Source: Aquabacterium humicola
GTDB taxonomy: Bacteria > Pseudomonadota > Gammaproteobacteria > Burkholderiales > Burkholderiaceae_C
Length of the DNA stretch: 64,000 bases
Assembly: GCF_030167915.1 (NCBI RefSeq)
Contig: NZ_JARGNB010000012.1
Span: 50,363-114,362 of the forward strand
Direction of reading: 5' to 3'
In this document: positions 52,925-62,251 of the stretch, piece after piece
Layout of the letters: each line of letters starts with the position of its first letter
How positions within the stretch are numbered: position 1 is the first letter of the stretch
The notes under the pieces: model-generated
The model's database searches: none
What the model was told of the DNA's origin: nothing
The model's input: only the letters and a program-made list of their open reading frames with translations
Program-made: the position numbers and the translations under genes

Positions 52925-54088
52925 ATGACGGATGAACGAGGACCCCGGCCGCCGCACCGCCACGGCCACCATGCGCTGGTGCTGCTGTGCGTGCTGGCAC
53001 ACAGCGCGCTGACCGGCTGCCGTGTCGCGGTGTCGCTGCAGGCGCTGGCGTTGGGCGCGCCGGCCTTCGCCTTCGGCGCGCTGCTGGCGTCGTTCGCGAT
53101 CGTGCCGACGCTGGCGTCGCTGGCGATGGGCCGCTGGGTCGACCGCGTGGGCACGCGGCGCCCGGTGCTGGCCGGGCTGGCGCTGCAGCTCGCAGGGCTG
53201 GCGCTCGCGGCCGCCTGGCCGCAGTCGCTCGGCGTGCTGGCAGTGACCGCGCTGTGCACCGGCGCCGGTTATTCGATGGCGCTGCTTGCGCTGCAGCGCC
53301 AGCTCGGCCAGCGCGACGAGCCGCAGCGCAGCGCGGCCTTCGCCAGCTTCGGCATCGGCACCTCGCTGTCGATCGGGCTCGGGCCCTTCGTCGCCGGGCA
53401 CGGTCTCGCGGGCGGCGGCGCCGCCTTCACGTTCGCACTGCTCGCCGGCTTCGTGCTGCTGGCCGGGCTGGGCGCCGCGTTCGGCCGGCGCGGGCTGCGG
53501 GGCAGCGGCAGCGGCGGCGCGGCGTCGACCGCGTCGACCGGCGGCGTGGTGCTGCACGACGCCGCGCTGCGCCGCATCCTCGTCGCCGACCTGCTGATGG
53601 CGCTGGGCTGGAACGCCAATGGTTTCCTGCTGCCGCTGTTCGCCGCGCAACAGGGCTGGTCCGCGGCGACGGTCGGCGACCTCGGTGCGGTGTTCGGGCT
53701 CGGCGTCGGGCTGGTTCGGCTGGGCAGCGCCGCGTGGCGCCGCCGCGTCGGCGACTGGACGACGATCCGCGCCACGCTGGCGGTGGCCGCGGCCTGCTTC
53801 CTGCTGCTGCCGCTGCTGCCGACGCTGGCCTGGACGCTGCTGCTGCAGTTCGTGCTCGGCGCCGGCCTCGGCATCGCGCTGCCGAGCGTGATGGCGCTGC
53901 TGCATGCACGTTCGCCCGCCGGGCGCCACGGCGAAGCGCTGGGGCTGCGCATCGTGATGCTCAATGCCAGCTACCTGGCGGTGCCGCTGCTGCTGGGCGG
54001 GCTCGGTGCGGCGGCCGGCGTGACGGTGCTGCTGTGGTCGCTGGGCGGCGGCCTGTCGCTCGGCGCGGCGGTGCTGCGGCGGGGGTAG
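52925..54088 (+). CDS. MFS transporter
   Basis: The 387-residue protein has twelve predicted membrane segments. The loop 2-3 motif appears as SLAMGRWVDRVGTRRPVLAG, a variant of GxxxDRxGRR. It resembles the drug:proton or sugar-efflux antiporters. The substrate is unknown; the divergent LysR probably controls it. No overlap with neighbours; the M23-like gene follows after 33 bases. Confidence 0.85.
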   Translation: MTDERGPRPPHRHGHHALVLLCVLAHSALTGCRVAVSLQALALGAPAFAFGALLASFAIVPTLASLAMGRWVDRVGTRRPVLAGLALQLAGLALAAAWPQSLGVLAVTALCTGAGYSMALLALQRQLGQRDEPQRSAAFASFGIGTSLSIGLGPFVAGHGLAGGGAAFTFALLAGFVLLAGLGAAFGRRGLRGSGSGGAASTASTGGVVLHDAALRRILVADLLMALGWNANGFLLPLFAAQQGWSAATVGDLGAVFGLGVGLVRLGSAAWRRRVGDWTTIRATLAVAAACFLLLPLLPTLAWTLLLQFVLGAGLGIALPSVMALLHARSPAGRHGEALGLRIVMLNASYLAVPLLLGGLGAAAGVTVLLWSLGGGLSLGAAVLRRG

Positions 54089-54121
54089 CGTGCAAAAGGC
54101 GTGGCGCTAGCATCGCGGCCC

Positions 54122-55243
54122 ATGCATGCCTGCCCGCCCCTGTCCCGCCGTGCGCTGCTCGTCGGCGCTTCGCAGATCGCCGCGGTGACGCTGGCCCGCG
54201 CGTCGACCGCTCCAGTGACGCTGAGCGCGCTCGACCAGTTCTCGCTGGTGCGCAGTGGCGGGCGCTGGTGGCTGGTCGGCGAGCTGGTGGTCGCGGCGGC
54301 GGGCGAGAAGCCGGTCGCGCTGCGTGAACTGCGCGCGGTGACGGGCGACATGGCATCGCCGCTGTGCGTGCTGCCGGCCGACGCGCTGCGTGCCGCGGGG
54401 GCGACGCGCCAGGGCCGTCCGCTCGAACGGGCGATCGTGGCGGCGGGCGACACGGCGACGCTGTTCCTGTGGCACGCGATCGACGGCGCGCCGCCGACCG
54501 GCCCGGGCGTGCAGCTGCGGCTCGTCACCGACGCCGGCGAGGCCACGCTCGAGGTGCCGCTGCAGCGCCCGACGGTGCTGCAGCCGCCGTTGCGCGGCGG
54601 CCCGTGGGTGGCGGTCTACGATCCGCTGTTCCCGTTCGGCCACCGCCGCTCGGCCTTCGAGCGCGACGGCCGCCGGCACATCCCGGCGCGATTCGCGGTC
54701 GACTGGATCCGGCTCGACGCGTCGGGCCGGCCCGCGCCCGACGGGGCCGGCTTCGATCGCTGGTTCGGCCTCGGCGCCGACGTGTTCGCCGTGGCCGACG
54801 CGACGGTGGCCGCCGCGCGCGACGGTGCACCCGACGTGCTGGAGACGCTGCGGCCCGCGGGTCGCTGGGCGCCGGAGGAGGTTGCCGGCAACTTCGTCTG
54901 CCTGGACATCGGCGGCGGCCGCTTCGTGTTCTACGAGCACCTGAAGCGCGGCTCGGTGCGGGTGTCGGCCGGGCAGGCGGTGAAGGCCGGCGAGGGCATC
55001 GGCCAGGTCGGGCGTTCGGGGGTCAACTCGTCCGGGCCGCACCTGCACTTCCATGTGGCGGACGGGCAGTCGTTGCTGCATGCGCAGGGTCGGCCCTGGA
55101 GTCTCGAGGGCTTCCACCAGCTGGGGGACTATCCGGGCATGGCGGCGGCCGAATCCGGCCGCCCCTGGCGCCCGGCGGCCGCGGCTGCCGGCGGCGGCGC
55201 GCCGGCGCTGCCGCCGCCGAACGGCGTTCTGCAGTTCGGCTGA
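54122..55243 (+). CDS. M23-family peptidase-like protein, Tat signal
   Basis: The 373-residue exported protein begins with SRRALLVGASQ, a twin-arginine type signal. The C-terminal lysostaphin-type domain has GRSGVNSSGPHLHFHV, containing the HxH zinc site. The usual first motif HxxxD is altered to RFAVD, so the zinc site may be incomplete. A Pro/Ala-rich tail ends in VLQFG. Cleavage of peptidoglycan crosslinks is possible but uncertain. It is followed by an AT-rich promoter region. Confidence 0.78.
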   Translation: MHACPPLSRRALLVGASQIAAVTLARASTAPVTLSALDQFSLVRSGGRWWLVGELVVAAAGEKPVALRELRAVTGDMASPLCVLPADALRAAGATRQGRPLERAIVAAGDTATLFLWHAIDGAPPTGPGVQLRLVTDAGEATLEVPLQRPTVLQPPLRGGPWVAVYDPLFPFGHRRSAFERDGRRHIPARFAVDWIRLDASGRPAPDGAGFDRWFGLGADVFAVADATVAAARDGAPDVLETLRPAGRWAPEEVAGNFVCLDIGGGRFVFYEHLKRGSVRVSAGQAVKAGEGIGQVGRSGVNSSGPHLHFHVADGQSLLHAQGRPWSLEGFHQLGDYPGMAAAESGRPWRPAAAAAGGGAPALPPPNGVLQFG

Positions 55244-55307
55244 AATTGATTATCTGATTTAACTAGTTGGCATGGCTTTCTCTCGCACAAATGCGGGTTT
55301 GCCCCAA

Positions 55308-55327
55308 TCATTTAGTTGATTCAATGA
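55308..55327. promoter_or_regulatory. Imperfect dyad before the thioesterase gene, possible MarR operator
   Basis: TCATT-N10-AATGA with partially matched centre lies in AT-rich sequence (55244-55335) about 40 bases before the start. A short AACTAGTT palindrome is at 55260. The MarR gene at the end of the cluster is a candidate regulator. Only arms of five bases match well. Confidence 0.3.
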
Positions 55328-55358
55328 AATAGATTTCGGCCCCATCAACCCTGTGACG

Positions 55359-55790
55359 ATGGCCGCCGAAGTGAGCAAGACCCATGTCCACCGTGTCGAC
55401 GTCACCTTCGGTGACTGCGACCCGGCGGGCATCGTCTTCTTCCCGAACTTCTCGCGCTGGATGGACCAGGCGTCCCTCGGCTACTTCATGGCCTGCGGGC
55501 TGCCGCCGTGGCGCGAGCTGGCGAAGAGCCGCGGCATCGTCGGCACCCCGCTGCTCGAGATCCACACCCGCTTCCTGCGCCCGGCCACCTATGGCGAACA
55601 GATCGAGGTGCACACGACGGTCGAGGAATGGGCGGTGAAGACCTTCCGCCACCGCCATGTCGTGCGCCGCGGCGGCGAGATCCTGTGCGAAGGCACCGAA
55701 GTGCGGGCCTTCGTCGTGCGCGACGCCGACAATCCCGAGCGCCTGCGCGCGATCCCGGTTCCCGAGGACATCAAGGCCCTGTGCCTGTGA
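55359..55790 (+). CDS. 4-hydroxybenzoyl-CoA thioesterase-like hotdog protein
   Basis: The 143-residue protein has the hotdog-fold motif DVTFGDCDPAGIVFFPNF, with the catalytic Asp21 and Gly/Pro surrounds typical of the Pseudomonas-type 4-hydroxybenzoyl-CoA thioesterase. It releases CoA from an aroyl-CoA or related thioester. A GTG six bases upstream is also in frame. It is the first gene of a cluster with an ABC carboxylate transporter and a MarR regulator. Confidence 0.85.
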   Translation: MAAEVSKTHVHRVDVTFGDCDPAGIVFFPNFSRWMDQASLGYFMACGLPPWRELAKSRGIVGTPLLEIHTRFLRPATYGEQIEVHTTVEEWAVKTFRHRHVVRRGGEILCEGTEVRAFVVRDADNPERLRAIPVPEDIKALCL

Positions 55791-55829
55791 TGCCGCTTCC
55801 TTCCCGATGACGTTGACGGAGACGAGACG

Positions 55830-56966
55830 ATGAAGCTGCTGAAGAACCTGCTGGCCGCCGCCGCGGCCGCGCTGACGGTGCTGCCGGCGTGGGCCGAGGT
55901 CACCGTGGGCATCAGCCTGCCGCTGACCGGGCCGGCCTCCGGCCTGGGCATCCCGATGCAGAACTACTTCAAGCTCTGGCCGCAGACGGTCGGCGGCGAG
56001 AAGCTGAAGGTCATCATCCTGGACGACGCGACCGACCCGACCAAGGGCGTGCAGAACGCGCGCCGCTTCGTCACCGAGGACAAGGTCGACATCATCATCG
56101 GCTCGGCCGCGACGCCGGTGGCGATCCCGATGGCCGACGTGGCCGCCGAGTCGGGCACCGTGCAGCTGGCCGCATCGCCGGCCGGCCTGCCCCCGGGCAA
56201 GGACGCCTGGACCTTCCGCCTGCCGCAGTCGAACTCGGTGATGGCCTTCGCGATGTTGAACCTGATGCGCAAGCACAACATCAAGACGGTCGGCTTCCTC
56301 GGCTACACCGACGCCTATGGCGAGCAGTGGCTCAAGGAGTTCACGCCGCTGGCCGAGAAGCAGGGCATCAAGATCATCGCCACCGAGCGTTTCGCGCGCA
56401 GCGATACCAGCGTGACCGCGCAGGCGCTGAAGCTGACCGCGGCGAACCCCGACGCGATGCTGATCGTCGCCTCCGGCTCCGGCGCCGCGATGCCGCAGAA
56501 GGCCATCGTCGAGCGCGGCTACAAGGGCAAGATCTACCAGACGCACGCCGCGGCCACGCGCGACCTGATGCGCATCGGCGGCAAGGACGTCGAGGGCACC
56601 TACGTCGTCTCCGGCCCGGCCGTCGTCGGCGAATTGCTGCCCGACAGCCACCCGTCGAAGCCGCTGGCGCTGGACTTCGTGCAGAAGTACGAGAAGGCCT
56701 ACGGCGCCGGCTCGCGCAACCAGTTCGCCGGCCATGCCTACGACGCGCTGATCGTGCTGGAGAAGGTGGTGCCGGTGGCGCTGAAGAAGGCCAAGCCGGG
56801 CACGCCGGAGTTCCGCGCCGCGCTGAAGGATGCGATCGAGAACATGGGCCGCACGGTGTTCTCGCACGGCATCATGAACTGGACCAAGGACGACCACTGG
56901 GGCTACACGACGAAGACCGGCGTGATGCTGAAGGTCGTCAACGGCGACTGGGCCTACGAAGAGTAA
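55830..56966 (+). CDS. LivK-like branched-chain/aromatic acid binding protein
   Basis: The 378-residue protein has a signal peptide cut near AWAE (about residue 23) and a type I periplasmic-binding fold (VTVGISLPLTGPASGLG, VIILDDATDPTKGVQNARR, FARSDTSVTAQALKL). Its ligand is probably an aromatic carboxylate such as a hydroxybenzoate, judging from the thioesterase. The ABC permeases and ATPases follow in order. Confidence 0.9.
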   Translation: MKLLKNLLAAAAAALTVLPAWAEVTVGISLPLTGPASGLGIPMQNYFKLWPQTVGGEKLKVIILDDATDPTKGVQNARRFVTEDKVDIIIGSAATPVAIPMADVAAESGTVQLAASPAGLPPGKDAWTFRLPQSNSVMAFAMLNLMRKHNIKTVGFLGYTDAYGEQWLKEFTPLAEKQGIKIIATERFARSDTSVTAQALKLTAANPDAMLIVASGSGAAMPQKAIVERGYKGKIYQTHAAATRDLMRIGGKDVEGTYVVSGPAVVGELLPDSHPSKPLALDFVQKYEKAYGAGSRNQFAGHAYDALIVLEKVVPVALKKAKPGTPEFRAALKDAIENMGRTVFSHGIMNWTKDDHWGYTTKTGVMLKVVNGDWAYEE

Positions 56967-57001
56967 TCGGCGAAGTACGCGTCACCAGCCCGGACTGACC
57001 C

Positions 57002-58039
57002 ATGGACCTGTCGATCGCCGGCATCCTCGCGCTGGACGGCGCCACCAACGGCGCGGTCTACGCGCTGCTGGCGCTGGCCACCGTGCTGGTGTTCGCCGTC
57101 ACCCGCGTGATCTTCATCCCGCAGGGCGAGTTCGTCGCCTTCGGCGCGCTGACGCTGGCGCTGCTGCAGATGGGCCAGGTGCCGGGCACGGTGTGGTTCC
57201 TGCTGGTGCTGGCCGGCGCGGTGGCCATCGCCGACCTGGCCGACGGGCTGCGGCACCACCGCAGCAGCGGGCGCATCGCGTTGCGCCTCGTGCGCACGCT
57301 CGCCTACCCGATCGCGATCGCGCTGGTCACGATGTGGGCCGCGCCGCAGAAGTTCCCGCTGCTGGTGCAGGCGGTGCTGACGCTGGCGCTGGTGACGCCC
57401 TTCGGCCCGCTGATCTACCGCCTGGCCTATGAATCGCTGGCCGATGCCAGCGTGCTGGTGCTGCTGATCGTCTCGGTGGGCGTGCACTTCGCGCTGACCG
57501 GGCTGGGGCTGTACTTCTTCGGCGCCGAGGGCTACCGCAACCCGAGCTTCTGGGACGCGCGCTTCAACGTCGGCCCGCTGACCTTCAGCGGGCAGACGAT
57601 CATCATCTTCATCGCCTCGGTGCTGCTGATCGTGTCGCTGTGGCTGTTCTTCGAGCGTTCGCTGTACGGCAAGGCGCTGCGCGCGACCGCGGTGAACCGC
57701 CTCGGCGCGCGGCTGATGGGCATCTCGTCGAACTCGGCCGGGCGCCTGACCTTCACGCTGGCCGCCTTCATCGGCGCGCTGTCCGGCCTCCTGATCGGCC
57801 CGACGACGACGGTGTTCTACGACTCCGGCTTCCTGATCGGCCTGAAGGGCTTCGTCGCCGCGGTGTTCGCCGGGCTCGCCAGCTACCCGCAGGCGCTGCT
57901 CGGCGCGCTGGCCGTCGGCCTGCTCGAGAGCTTCGGCTCGTTCTGGGCCAGCGCGTTCAAGGAAGTCATCGTCTTCAGCTCGATCATTCCGGTGCTGCTG
58001 TGGCGCTCGCTGACCGATCCCCACGGGGAAGAACATTGA
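57002..58039 (+). CDS. LivH-type ABC permease
   Basis: The 345-residue integral membrane protein has about eight to nine membrane helices and the LivH pattern [19 protein letters not shown] and [31 protein letters not shown] (in two parts). It forms half of the membrane channel, with the permease part of the next gene as partner. Its stop overlaps the next start by one base (TGATG). Confidence 0.92.
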   Translation: MDLSIAGILALDGATNGAVYALLALATVLVFAVTRVIFIPQGEFVAFGALTLALLQMGQVPGTVWFLLVLAGAVAIADLADGLRHHRSSGRIALRLVRTLAYPIAIALVTMWAAPQKFPLLVQAVLTLALVTPFGPLIYRLAYESLADASVLVLLIVSVGVHFALTGLGLYFFGAEGYRNPSFWDARFNVGPLTFSGQTIIIFIASVLLIVSLWLFFERSLYGKALRATAVNRLGARLMGISSNSAGRLTFTLAAFIGALSGLLIGPTTTVFYDSGFLIGLKGFVAAVFAGLASYPQALLGALAVGLLESFGSFWASAFKEVIVFSSIIPVLLWRSLTDPHGEEH

Positions 58040-59847
58040 TGGCCCACACGGCTGCTCCGCTCGCCCCGCAGGCGTCCGCCGCCCGCCTGCGGCGCTTCGG
58101 CTTCCCGGTCTTCGCGCTGGTGATGCTGGCACTGCCGCTGCTGCCGCTGCCGGACTTCTGGATCACGCAGCTCAACTACATCGGCCTCTACGCGATCGTC
58201 TCGCTGGGGCTGGTGCTGCTGACCGGCGTCGCCGGGCTGACGTCCTTCGGCCAGGCGGCCTTCGTCGGCGTCGGCGCGTACACCGCGGCCTTCCTCGCGG
58301 TGAAGATGGGCGTCTCGCCATGGCTCACGCTCTTCGTCGGGGTCGGGCTGTCGGTGCTCGTCGCGCTGTTGCTGGGTGCGATCACGCTGCGCATGTCCGG
58401 CCACTACCTGCCGCTGGCGACGATCGCCTGGGGGCTGTCGATCTACTACACGATGTCCAACATGGAGTGGCTCGGCAAGTACGACGGCATCCTCGGCGTG
58501 CCGCCGATCACCCTGGGCGGCCTCAGCCTCGGCAGCGGGCGCGGCATCTACGTGCTGATCTGGATCTTCGCGCTGGCCGCGGCGGTAGGTGTCACGCACC
58601 TGCTCGATTCGCGGCCGGGCCGCGCCATCCGCGCACTGAAGACCGGTACGACGATGGCCGAGGCGATGGGCATCTCGACCCTGCGCTACAAGGTGCTGGC
58701 CTTCGTGCTGGCCGCGGTACTGGCGTCGGTGTCCGGATGGCTGTTCGCGCACTTCCAGCGCACGGTGAACCCGTCGCCGTTCGGGTTGCACCGCGGCATC
58801 GAGTACCTGTTCATGGCGGTGCTCGGCGGCGTGGGCCATGTCTGGGGCGCCTTCATCGGAGCGGGTGTCGTCAAGATCGTCGAGGACCAATTGCAGGTGC
58901 TGTTGCCCAAACTGATCGGCACCAGCGGCAATTTCGAGATCATCGTCTTCGGCCTGGTGCTGGTGGCGGCGCTGAAGTACGCGCCGAACGGCTTGTGGGC
59001 CTTCGTCACTGACCGCCTGCCGCGGCGCGACCGCGTGCGCGACTGGGGCGACGCCGCGCCGCTGCCCGCGCGCGACAAGCCGGCCGCCGGCGCGTTGCTG
59101 CTGGAAGTCGACGCCGTGCGCAAGGAGTTCGGCGGCCTGGTGGCGGTGAACGACGTCTCGTTCGCGCTGCGCGCCGGCGACATCTTCGGCCTGATCGGGC
59201 CGAACGGCGCCGGCAAGTCGACCACCTTCAACCTGATCACCGGCGTGCTGTCGCTGACGCGCGGGCAGGTGCGCTTCGCGGGCCAGCGCATCGACGGGCT
59301 GCCGTCGCGCACCATCGCGCGGCGCGGCGTCTCGCGCACCTTCCAGCACGTGAAGATGATTCCAGAGATGACGGTGCTGGAGAACGTTGCGCTCGGCGGT
59401 TACCTGCGCACCGAATCGGGCGCGCTGCGCGCGATGCTGCGGCTGGACCGGGGCGAGGAGAAGCGCCTGTTCGCCGAAGCCGAGAAGCAGCTGCAGCGCA
59501 TCGGCCTGGCCGACCGCATGCATGAACTGGCGGGCAACCTCGCGCTCGGCCCGCAGCGCCTGATGGAGATCGCCCGCGCGCTGTGCACCGACCCCTCGCT
59601 GCTGCTGCTGGACGAGCCCGCCGCCGGCCTGCGCCACAAGGAGAAGCAGGCGCTGGCGGCGGTGCTGCGCCAGCTGAAGGCCGAAGGGCTGAGCATCCTG
59701 CTCGTCGAGCACGACATGGACTTCGTGATGGGCCTGGTCGACCGCATCGTCGTGATGGAGTTCGGCACGCGGCTGATCGAGGGCACGCCGGACGAGGTGC
59801 AGGCGAGCCCCGCGGTGCGCGCGGCCTACCTGGGGACGGAGCACTGA
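58039..59847 (+). CDS. LivM permease fused to LivG ATPase
   Basis: The 602-residue fusion has an N-terminal LivM-type permease (about 1-330; YIGLYAIVSLGLVLLTGVAGL and RAIRALKTGTTMAEAMGIST) and a C-terminal ATPase (about 355-602) with Walker A GPNGAGKST, LSLTRGQVRF and LLLDEPAAGLRHKEK. Fusion of these two subunits is known in Burkholderiales and other aromatic-acid systems. The signature is the variant NLALGPQRLMEIAR. One-base overlap joins it to both neighbours. Confidence 0.92.
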   Translation: MAHTAAPLAPQASAARLRRFGFPVFALVMLALPLLPLPDFWITQLNYIGLYAIVSLGLVLLTGVAGLTSFGQAAFVGVGAYTAAFLAVKMGVSPWLTLFVGVGLSVLVALLLGAITLRMSGHYLPLATIAWGLSIYYTMSNMEWLGKYDGILGVPPITLGGLSLGSGRGIYVLIWIFALAAAVGVTHLLDSRPGRAIRALKTGTTMAEAMGISTLRYKVLAFVLAAVLASVSGWLFAHFQRTVNPSPFGLHRGIEYLFMAVLGGVGHVWGAFIGAGVVKIVEDQLQVLLPKLIGTSGNFEIIVFGLVLVAALKYAPNGLWAFVTDRLPRRDRVRDWGDAAPLPARDKPAAGALLLEVDAVRKEFGGLVAVNDVSFALRAGDIFGLIGPNGAGKSTTFNLITGVLSLTRGQVRFAGQRIDGLPSRTIARRGVSRTFQHVKMIPEMTVLENVALGGYLRTESGALRAMLRLDRGEEKRLFAEAEKQLQRIGLADRMHELAGNLALGPQRLMEIARALCTDPSLLLLDEPAAGLRHKEKQALAAVLRQLKAEGLSILLVEHDMDFVMGLVDRIVVMEFGTRLIEGTPDEVQASPAVRAAYLGTEH

Positions 59848-60581
59848 TGGGCGCGGCATTGCTCAGCGTCAGCGACCTGCACGCCGGCTACGGCCGCGCC
59901 GAGGTGCTGACCGGCCTGAACTTCGAGGTCGCCGCCGGCCAGGTGGTCACCGTGATCGGTCCGAACGGCGCCGGCAAGTCGACCACCTTGAATGCGCTGA
60001 TGGCCATGCTGCCGTCGCGCGGCCGCATCGTCTTCGACGGCCAGGACATGGCCGACCTGTCGCTCGAAGAGCGCGTGATGGCCGGCCTGGCGCTGGTGCC
60101 CGAGAAGCGCGAGCTCTTCGGCACGATGCCGGTCGAGGACAACCTGGTGCTCGGCGGCTACCGCGCGATGAAGCTGCGCCAGAGCGGCTGGCGCAACGAG
60201 CTCGAACGTGTCTACGCGCTGTTCCCGCGTCTGAAGGAGCGGCGCGCGCAGCTGGCCGGCACACTGTCCGGCGGCGAGCGCCAGATGCTGGCAGTGGGCC
60301 GCGCGCTGATGTCGCGGCCGAAGCTGCTGATGCTCGACGAGCCCAGCCTCGGCCTGGCGCCGCTGATCGTGCGCGAGGTGTTCCACATCATCGACCGGCT
60401 GCGCAGCGAAGGCGTCAGCATCCTGTTGATCGAGCAGAACGCGCGCGCCGCGCTCGACGTCGCCGACCATGGCTACGTGCTGGAGACCGGCAGCATCGCG
60501 CTGCAGGGCCCGGCGCGCGAACTGGCCGGAGATTCGCGCGTGATCGACACCTACCTCGGCGCCGCGCGGCGCCGCGAATGA
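59847..60581 (+). CDS. LivF-type ABC ATPase
   Basis: The 244-residue ATPase has Walker A GPNGAGKST, the LivF signature LSGGERQML, Walker B LLMLDEPSLGLAPL and the switch region IEQNARAAL. It is the second ATP-binding subunit of the transporter. Confidence 0.93.
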   Translation: MGAALLSVSDLHAGYGRAEVLTGLNFEVAAGQVVTVIGPNGAGKSTTLNALMAMLPSRGRIVFDGQDMADLSLEERVMAGLALVPEKRELFGTMPVEDNLVLGGYRAMKLRQSGWRNELERVYALFPRLKERRAQLAGTLSGGERQMLAVGRALMSRPKLLMLDEPSLGLAPLIVREVFHIIDRLRSEGVSILLIEQNARAALDVADHGYVLETGSIALQGPARELAGDSRVIDTYLGAARRRE

Positions 60582-60597
60582 GCCACCTGGACCCGCG

Positions 60598-61086
60598 ATG
60601 TCCCGTTCCGCTTCCGTGCTCGACGACCAGCCGCGCCCCGGGGCCCCGGACGGCGACGCGCCGTCGCTCGGCGCGTTGAGCGACGTGCTGGGCTACCACG
60701 TCGCCCAGGCCGCAGTGACCACGGTCGAGCTGTTCGAGCGCCACATCGGCGAGCGCTACGGCCTGCGCAAGGTCGAGTTCTCGATCCTCATGCTGCTGCA
60801 GGCCAACCACGCGATCACGCCGAAGAAGCTCGGCCAGATGCTGGCACTGACCCCGCCGAACCTGACGCTGCTGCTCGACCGCCTGCAGGAGCGCGGCCTG
60901 CTGCGCCGCGAACGCAGCCAGGTGGACCGGCGCTCGCACAACATCGTGCTGACCGAGGCCGGCGTCGAGCTGGCCGCCGAAACCGCCGCGGCCGCGGTGC
61001 CGATGGAGCGCGAGCTGCAGGGCCGGCTCAGCGCGGCAGAGCGGGCGTTGCTGATCGAGTTGCTGAGGAAGGTGGCGGGGCGGTAG
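60598..61086 (+). CDS. MarR-family transcriptional regulator
   Basis: The 162-residue protein has the MarR winged helix (about 55-120: NHAITPKKLGQMLALTPPNL, LLLDRLQERGLLRRERSQVDRRSHN in parts) with the Asp-Arg-Arg wing. It closes the thioesterase-ABC cluster, 16 bases after LivF, and probably controls it in response to an aroyl-CoA or free acid. Confidence 0.88.
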   Translation: MSRSASVLDDQPRPGAPDGDAPSLGALSDVLGYHVAQAAVTTVELFERHIGERYGLRKVEFSILMLLQANHAITPKKLGQMLALTPPNLTLLLDRLQERGLLRRERSQVDRRSHNIVLTEAGVELAAETAAAAVPMERELQGRLSAAERALLIELLRKVAGR

Positions 61087-61122
61087 CGGCGGACCTCGCG
61101 GGCGTCGCGCTTGGCGCGCGCG

Positions 61123-62187
61123 TCACTGCTGCGGGTCCCGCTGCCAGATCGTCAGGCCCCACGGGCCGCCGACATCGGGCATCACGTCACCCGCCTGGAA
61201 GCGTTGCCGCGAGTCGGCGCGGGCGGGTGTGAACCACCAGCCGTCGCGCGGACAGGTATCGCCGCTCTGGCAGCGCAGCCGCGGCTCGCTGCTGCCGCGG
61301 GCTTCGGCGGCAGCCGCCTTGAGCTTGCCCAGCGAGTCGTTCGCGCGCGCCCAGTCGATCAGGTCCTTCGGGTAGACGAGGTTGTCGCGGAAGCTCGCAT
61401 CGTCGATGTCGTGGATCAGGCAGATGGCGGCGGATTCGAAGGACCAGTAGCCGTTGTACGGGGACATGTCCTCGTGCGCGATCGTGTGGCTGTTGTGCCA
61501 TGAACACGACTCCATCGCTTGATACCAGGCGTCGAGGTACTTCTTGACAAAGGCGCTCGCTCGGTCGCCAGTGTCTGCGGTGAAGTAAGCGTCGATCAGC
61601 GAGTCGTAGGGTTCGACATGAAAGAACTCATTGCAGTCGACAGCTTCGACTGCCGGAGACAGCAACTCTTCGACCAACAAGTCCTCGCCGCGGAGCCTGA
61701 TCAACAGGTCGGCGATCATGGCCAACTCGCGTCCTTTGCCCAGAAGCACAGCGAGCCCGAGGACGGTCATGAGTTTGTGGAAGTCCTCGATTTCATCGAG
61801 TTGAAGAGGACTCGCGTCCATGTGAATCCCGAAGCCGAACTCGACTTCAAGCGCCCGGAGATGAGGCGGGTAGTCGAGGTGCCACCTGCAGAACCAGGCG
61901 AACATCTCGTCGAAGCTTCGCGAGACGGTTTCTATGGACGCGCCTGCGGTGTAGCGCAGCAAGACTCGCTGCATCAGCTTCAAGTAGACGCCTTGCTGTC
62001 CGAACGGCTGGACGTCTCCGGCCGCCTGTCGCTTGGCAATCAGAGCGTGTTGGCGCTGGGCGGTTTGTTCGATCCAAGTCTCATTGAGTTCGTAGTACTG
62101 AAGCGTCAAGAATTTCTGACGACGCCTATCGTTGAACTCGGCAGGTGTCATGGCGTGGGCCAGCAATGATGTCGTGGCTTGTTGCAA
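61123..62187 (-). CDS. PoNi/Imm71-72-like immunity protein, intact copy
   Basis: The 354-residue all-helical protein has the core GYWSFESAAICLIHDIDDASFRDN (in two halves) followed by YPKDLIDWAR, resembling the DUF1910/DUF1911 (PoNi) or Imm71/72 families that protect against toxins of type VI secretion and contact systems. A C-terminal module with CPRDGWWFTPARADSRQRF and MPDVGGPWGLTIWQRD follows. The frame opens at a TTG (62187), supported by alignment with the next paralog; an ATG at 62151 is the alternative. Base composition in the middle is less GC-rich than the window average, which suggests transfer. Confidence 0.75.
   Translation of the reverse strand: MQQATTSLLAHAMTPAEFNDRRRQKFLTLQYYELNETWIEQTAQRQHALIAKRQAAGDVQPFGQQGVYLKLMQRVLLRYTAGASIETVSRSFDEMFAWFCRWHLDYPPHLRALEVEFGFGIHMDASPLQLDEIEDFHKLMTVLGLAVLLGKGRELAMIADLLIRLRGEDLLVEELLSPAVEAVDCNEFFHVEPYDSLIDAYFTADTGDRASAFVKKYLDAWYQAMESCSWHNSHTIAHEDMSPYNGYWSFESAAICLIHDIDDASFRDNLVYPKDLIDWARANDSLGKLKAAAAEARGSSEPRLRCQSGDTCPRDGWWFTPARADSRQRFQAGDVMPDVGGPWGLTIWQRDPQQ
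61141..61430. repeat. Direct repeat, copy A (immunity gene 3' part)
   Basis: This 290-base stretch has about 88% identity by eye with copy B at 62264-62553. Both encode the C-terminal part of the immunity proteins. The close match indicates a fairly recent tandem duplication or conversion. Confidence 0.85.
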
Positions 62188-62251
62188 TGGCCTGCGTAGG
62201 CGGCAACGTCCTGCTTCACCAGCAGCGGCGGGGTCAGTACGCGGCTGTTGA

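Noticed and set aside
55260..55280. Sigma-54 promoter before the thioesterase gene (TGGCAT followed by TTTC)
   Set aside because: The -12 half does not match TTGC, so the similarity is limited to the -24 half.
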